A DNA stretch of 64,000 nucleotides from Hasllibacter halocynthiae (lineage in GTDB: Bacteria > Pseudomonadota > Alphaproteobacteria > Rhodobacterales > Rhodobacteraceae), in assembly GCF_003003095.1 (NCBI RefSeq), contig NZ_PVTT01000001.1:496001-560000 (forward strand). The letters run 5' to 3'. The number at the start of each line of letters is the position of its first letter. Within the stretch, counting starts at the first letter, position 1. Below are positions 60,433 to 64,000 of the stretch, piece by piece. The notes beneath the pieces were generated by a model. It was given only the letters and a program-made list of their open reading frames with translations, ran no database searches and was not told where the DNA came from. The position numbers were made by a program, and so were the translations under genes.

Positions 60433-61758
60433 ATGCGGCTTCCCCTTCCCGGCACGAACGTCCTCAAGCGGCTGACGCCGCGCGGCCTCTACGGGCGGGC
60501 GGTGCTGATCCTCCTGCTGCCGGTGGTGACGGTGCAGCTCGCCGTGGGGGCGGCCTTCATCCAGCGCTACTACGCGGACGTCACCACGCAGATGACCGGC
60601 AACCTCGCGCGGCCCCTGGCGGCGGTGGTGGCCCTGGTGGACGAGGCGCCGGACCTCGCAGCCGCGCGCGAGATCTTGGCGCAGGCCGCCCCCGCGCTGG
60701 GGGTCGAGATGCGCCTGCCGGGACCGGACGTGCCCGCCTTCCGCGAGTGGATCGACTTCTCCGGCCGGTCGGTCGTGACGACGCTGGAGCGTTTCCTTCC
60801 CGGGCTGGGCGACGTCTACCTCGCGCCGGGCCAGCGGGTGGTGCGGGCCGAGGTGGCGACCGTGCACGGGCGTCTCGTCGTGCAGGTGCCCCGGCGCTTG
60901 GTCACGGCCCGGAACCCGCATCAGCTTCTGGTGATCATGGTCTTCGCGAGCGTGGTGCTGACGGCGATCGCCTTCCTCTTCCTACGCAACCAGGTCCGGC
61001 CCGTGCAGGAGCTGGCGCGCGCAGCGACGGCATTCGGCCGGGGGCAGGCGGTGCCCTACAAGCCCTCCGGCGCGACGGAGATGCGGCAGGCGGGGCAGTC
61101 CTTCCTCGACATGCGCGCGCGGATCGAACGGGCGCAGCAGCAGCGCACGATCATGCTTTCGGGCGTGGGGCACGACCTTCGGACCCCGCTGACCCGGATG
61201 CGCCTCGCGCTGGAGATGTCGCAGGACCCCGAGGCGCCGGCCCTTCTGGCCGACGTCGCCGAGATGGAGACGATGACCCAGGCGTTCCTGGACTTCGCCC
61301 GCGCGGATGCCGGCGAGGGGGCCGAAACGGTGGAGATCGGCGCCCTCGCCCGGGAGGTCGTCGAGGGCGCGCGCCGCGCCGGGCGCGCGGTGGAGGAGGG
61401 GGAGATCGACGACGTCTCGGCGACCGTGCGGCCCGGCGCGATCCGGCGGGCGTTGGACAACCTCGTCTCGAACGGGGCGCGGTACGGCAGGCGCGTGATG
61501 GTCACGGTCCGTGCCGGCGAGCGGTCGGTCGTGCTGCAGGTCGAGGATGACGGCCCCGGCATCCCGGAGGCCGAGCGCGAGGCGGCGATGGCGCCATTCG
61601 TCCGGCTGAACCATGCGCGACCCCGCGACGGCGGGGCGGGCGTGGGCCTCGGCCTAGCCATCGCGCGGGACGCGGCGCGCGCCCATGGCGGGACGCTGCG
61701 CCTGGGCACCTCGGAGGCACTGGGCGGCCTCAGGGCGGAGATCGTCCTGCCCCGCTAG
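60433..61758 (+). CDS. EnvZ-type sensor histidine kinase
   Basis: Inner-membrane kinase, 441 residues. Helix 1 (AVLILLLPVVTVQLAVGAAF, about 22-43) and helix 2 (LLVIMVFASVVLTAIAFLFL, about 166-187) bracket a ~120-residue periplasmic sensor, followed by a HAMP linker (VRPVQELARAATAFGRG), the phospho-acceptor His247 in SGVGHDLRTPLTRMRLAL, the N box LDNLVSNGARYG, and the GVGLGLAIARDAARAHGG ATP-lid motif. No response-regulator gene is adjacent in this window, so its partner is unknown. It overlaps ribokinase by four bases at the stops. Confidence 0.93.
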   Translation: MRLPLPGTNVLKRLTPRGLYGRAVLILLLPVVTVQLAVGAAFIQRYYADVTTQMTGNLARPLAAVVALVDEAPDLAAAREILAQAAPALGVEMRLPGPDVPAFREWIDFSGRSVVTTLERFLPGLGDVYLAPGQRVVRAEVATVHGRLVVQVPRRLVTARNPHQLLVIMVFASVVLTAIAFLFLRNQVRPVQELARAATAFGRGQAVPYKPSGATEMRQAGQSFLDMRARIERAQQQRTIMLSGVGHDLRTPLTRMRLALEMSQDPEAPALLADVAEMETMTQAFLDFARADAGEGAETVEIGALAREVVEGARRAGRAVEEGEIDDVSATVRPGAIRRALDNLVSNGARYGRRVMVTVRAGERSVVLQVEDDGPGIPEAEREAAMAPFVRLNHARPRDGGAGVGLGLAIARDAARAHGGTLRLGTSEALGGLRAEIVLPR

Positions 61759-62678
61759 GCCCGCCCGGCGAGGTGGGCGTCGATCTCGGCGCGGGTGGGC
61801 ATGGAGGCCGCCGCGCCGGGGCGGGTGATCGACAGGCCCGCGAGGGCGTTGCCGAAGCGCACCGCATCGAAGGGCGCGCGCCCCTCGGCCAGCGCGGTCG
61901 CGAAGCCGGCGTTGAAGGCATCGCCCGCGCCCGTCGTCTCGACGACCGGGCCGGCGGGGCGGGCCGGCACGACTTCCGACACCCCCCGCGCGTGGAAGAG
62001 CGCGCCGCGCGCCCCGAGGGTGAGGATCACCGCCTCGGCCACGCCCTTGGCAAGCAGCGCGTCCGCAGCGCGGCGGGCGCCGTCCTCGTCCGCCACCGCG
62101 ATGCCGGTCAGCGCCTCGGCTTCCGTCTCGTTCGGGGTGACGTAGTCGCACATCGCCAGCACCTCGTCCGGCAGGGGCATGGCGGGCGCGGGGTTCAGCA
62201 GCGTCACGACCCCGGCCTCGCGCGCGATGCGCAGGCCGGCGGTGGCGGCGCCGACGGGCTGCTCGAGTTGGGTGACGAAGACCTTCGCCCCCCCGATCAG
62301 ATCGCGCCGCGCCTCGACGTCCGCGGGGCCGATGCCGGCCGCCGCCCCCGGCACGATGACGATCGCGTTGTCGCCCGACGCTTCGTCCACGAAGATCATG
62401 GCCGACCCGGTCGGCTCGTCGACGCGGTCGCCGGCGAAGGCGACGCCGGCGGCGCGCCAGGTCTCCTCCGCCATGTCGCCGAACGTGTCCCGGCCGATCC
62501 GCGCCAGCATGGCGACCCTCGCCCCGGCGCGGCCGCAGGCGACCGCCTGGTTCGACCCCTTGCCGCCGGGCCCGAGCGCAAAGCCCGACCCCAGGATCGT
62601 CTCGCCCATCCGGGGCAGGCGTCCCGCCCGGTAGGCAGCGTCGGCGACGAAGACGCCGAGGATAACGATGTCGGCCAT
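61755..62678 (-). CDS. rbsK: ribokinase (PfkB family)
   Basis: Sugar kinase of 307 residues. PfkB signatures are LGPGGKGSNQAVACGRAGA near residues 36-54 and the C-terminal ETTGAGDAFNAGFA with the catalytic Asp. The N-terminal IVILGVFVADAAYRAGRLP and NPAPAMPLPDEVL fit ribokinase. Related kinases (2-dehydro-3-deoxygluconate kinase and others) are not fully excluded. No ribose transporter gene is nearby. ATG 62678 begins the conserved N terminus. Its 5' end lies about 90 bases from a tRNA gene on the same strand. Confidence 0.88.
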   Translation of the reverse strand: MADIVILGVFVADAAYRAGRLPRMGETILGSGFALGPGGKGSNQAVACGRAGARVAMLARIGRDTFGDMAEETWRAAGVAFAGDRVDEPTGSAMIFVDEASGDNAIVIVPGAAAGIGPADVEARRDLIGGAKVFVTQLEQPVGAATAGLRIAREAGVVTLLNPAPAMPLPDEVLAMCDYVTPNETEAEALTGIAVADEDGARRAADALLAKGVAEAVILTLGARGALFHARGVSEVVPARPAGPVVETTGAGDAFNAGFATALAEGRAPFDAVRFGNALAGLSITRPGAAASMPTRAEIDAHLAGRA

Positions 62679-62770
62679 CCGGGCCCCCCTGGTTTTCCGA
62701 TGCCCGTCCGTATGGCCGTGGCCGCGCGCGCTGTCACCCGCGGGGGGAAGGCGGCCGTCATAGAGGGGAG

Positions 62771-62848
62771 TGGTAGGCCTGGTAGGATTCGAACCCACAA
62801 CCTCAACCGTTATGAGCGGCGCGTTCTAACCAGTTGAACTACAGGCCC
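62771..62848 (-). tRNA. tRNA with CAT anticodon (elongator Met or lysidine-type Ile)
   Basis: Minus-strand cloverleaf: acceptor gggcctg/caggcct with a G-U first pair, D arm gttcaactggttagaac, anticodon loop ctcataa (CAT), T arm gtgggttcgaatcctac, discriminator A and encoded CCA. The anticodon stem has a mismatch at its first pair (c with t). Met-elongator and Ile2 (modified by TilS) cannot be separated with confidence by eye; initiator features are absent. Confidence 0.88.
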
Positions 62849-62953
62849 CCGGCAGGCGGAATAGGGCGGCGGGCGCCCGGAGCGCAAGCGGTCCGGGTTT
62901 TGGGCGCGCCGGGGCGCTGATAGGCGGGCGCGCGAGGGGCACGGGGGATTCGG

Positions 62954-63976
62954 ATGGCCAAAGGCATGACCTATGCGGGCGCGGGCGTGGACATCGCCGC
63001 CGGGGACGCCCTCGTCGAGCGCATCAAGCCCGCCGCGAGGGCGACCGCCCGGCCGGGGTCGATGGGCGCGCTCGGCGGCTTCGGCGGGCTCTTCGATCCG
63101 CGCGCCGCCGGATACGACGACCCGGTGCTGGTCGCCGCGACGGACGGGGTGGGCACGAAGCTGCGGATCGCGCTGGATGCCGGCGACCTCTCGGGGGTCG
63201 GGCAGGACCTCGTGGCGATGTGCGTCAACGACCTCGTCTGCCAGGGGGGCGAGCCGCTCTTCTTCCTCGACTACCTCGCCTGCGCGCGGCTCGACGTGGA
63301 CCGGGCCGCCACGGTGGTGGAGGGGATCGCCGCCGCCTGCGCGGAGGCGGGCTGTGCCCTTCTGGGCGGCGAGACCGCCGAGATGCCGGGCATGTACGGC
63401 GAGGGCGACCTCGATCTCGCGGGCTTCGCCGTCGGCGCGATGGAGCGGGGGAAGGGGCTGCCGCGGGACGTCGCCGAGGGGGACGTGCTGCTGGGGCTGG
63501 CCTCGTCTGGGGTGCACTCCAACGGCTTCTCGCTCGTGCGGCGGGTGGCCGACGCTGCCGGGTTGGCCTGGGGCGATCCCGCGCCGTTCGGGGATGGGAC
63601 GCTGGGCGAGGCGCTGCTGGCGCCGACGCGCCTCTACGTCCGGTCGGCGCTGGCCGCGGTGCGGGCGGGGGGCGTGCATGCGCTGGCCCACGTGACGGGC
63701 GGCGGGATCACGGAGAACCTGCCCCGCGTCCTGCCCGAGGGCCTGGGCGCGGAAGTCGATCCCGGTGCATGGCAGCGGCCTGCGATCTTCGATTGGCTGG
63801 CCGGGCAGGGCGTGGATCCGGCCGAGATGCTGCGGGTGTTCAACTGCGGGATCGGCATGGTCGCGATCTGTGCCGAGGACGAGGCGACCCGCCTTGCCGG
63901 CCTCCTGCAGGCTGAAGGCGAGCGGGTGTTCCGAATCGGGCGCGTGGTCCGGGGGCAGGGGGTCGCCTACCGGTGA
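62954..63976 (+). CDS. purM: phosphoribosylformylglycinamidine cyclo-ligase (AIR synthetase)
   Basis: Fifth step of purine synthesis, forming aminoimidazole ribotide with ATP. The 340-residue length is normal. Family motifs are [15 protein letters not shown] at the N terminus, the ATP-loop region [70 protein letters not shown] and [19 protein letters not shown] 62954 follows gggggattcgg. Its stop overlaps the purN start by four bases (GTGA), the usual purM-purN coupling. Confidence 0.97.
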   Translation: MAKGMTYAGAGVDIAAGDALVERIKPAARATARPGSMGALGGFGGLFDPRAAGYDDPVLVAATDGVGTKLRIALDAGDLSGVGQDLVAMCVNDLVCQGGEPLFFLDYLACARLDVDRAATVVEGIAAACAEAGCALLGGETAEMPGMYGEGDLDLAGFAVGAMERGKGLPRDVAEGDVLLGLASSGVHSNGFSLVRRVADAAGLAWGDPAPFGDGTLGEALLAPTRLYVRSALAAVRAGGVHALAHVTGGGITENLPRVLPEGLGAEVDPGAWQRPAIFDWLAGQGVDPAEMLRVFNCGIGMVAICAEDEATRLAGLLQAEGERVFRIGRVVRGQGVAYR

Positions 63977-64000
63977 GGGTGGCGATCCTGATCTCGGGCG
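63973..64000 (+). CDS. purN: phosphoribosylglycinamide formyltransferase, first codons only (partial)
   Basis: Starts at GTG 63973 in a GTGA overlap with the purM stop. The nine readable codons give (M/V)RVAILISG, matching the N terminus of PurN, which adds the formyl group to GAR. The rest lies beyond the window. The call rests on these residues plus the purM-purN gene order. Confidence 0.75.

Overview
The window is a chromosomal segment of a very GC-rich alphaproteobacterium, most likely a member of the Rhodobacteraceae (Rhodobacterales). Supporting signs are the order lptF-lptG-lptD-surA-pdxA-rsmA, a DUF4167 gene beside rsmA and the release-factor genes, a release factor 2 with an SPY tripeptide and no internal stop, a Fur/Mur-type regulator, and a LexA box of the alphaproteobacterial GTTC-N7-GTTC form. 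Genes are tightly packed, with many 4-base ATGA/GTGA overlaps and frequent GTG or TTG starts. Nearly every real gene lies among long GC-driven false reading frames.

Layout. 0-12 kb: mostly minus-strand housekeeping (methyltransferase, enolase, DMT exporter, Fur/Mur, ZntB, a hydrolase lacking its serine, PhzF), a plus-strand exporter whose tail overlaps SelO, then a nucleoside hydrolase-MazG-TpiA-TfoX-like-IscA string. 12-19.4 kb: LysR and SufT genes, then an accessory-looking run of five related small secreted cysteine proteins in two groups separated by a ~100-bp degenerate repeat array, followed by a zincin and an MscS channel. 19.4-25.3 kb: tgt, lon, an HU-like protein and three tRNA genes (two Val, one Asp). 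25.3-30.7 kb: glycosyltransferase, M20 dipeptidase, RodZ-like protein, ispG. 30.8-41.6 kb: aminotransferase, amidase, PBP1A, prfB, speB, DUF1499, prfA, a frameshifted prmC and DUF4167. 41.6-50.7 kb: the LPS-transport operon on the minus strand and divergent pepA. 50.8-55.5 kb: two tandem membrane retropepsins, MarC, an ABC-F ATPase, a VOC protein and ndk. 55.9-59.4 kb: a small decayed integrative element in tRNA-Asn. 59.4-64 kb: MBL hydrolase, sensor kinase, ribokinase, a CAT-anticodon tRNA, purM and the first codons of purN.

How genes work together. lptF/lptG (inner-membrane exporter), lptD (outer-membrane translocon) and surA (periplasmic chaperone) form one outer-membrane biogenesis operon. 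PBP1A and the amidase handle peptidoglycan. prfA, prfB and prmC form a translation-termination group in which the release-factor methylase is broken as sequenced. purM-purN are translationally coupled. iscA-like and sufT serve Fe-S maturation.

The least ordinary parts are the five-member secreted family with its repeat array, the tRNA-Asn element whose primase and ImmA remnants are fused head to head by a deletion, the LexA box in front of the frameshifted prmC, and the paired hairpins between prfB and speB. No CRISPR array, rRNA or complete insertion sequence was seen. All functional calls come from reading motifs and context, with no database search.
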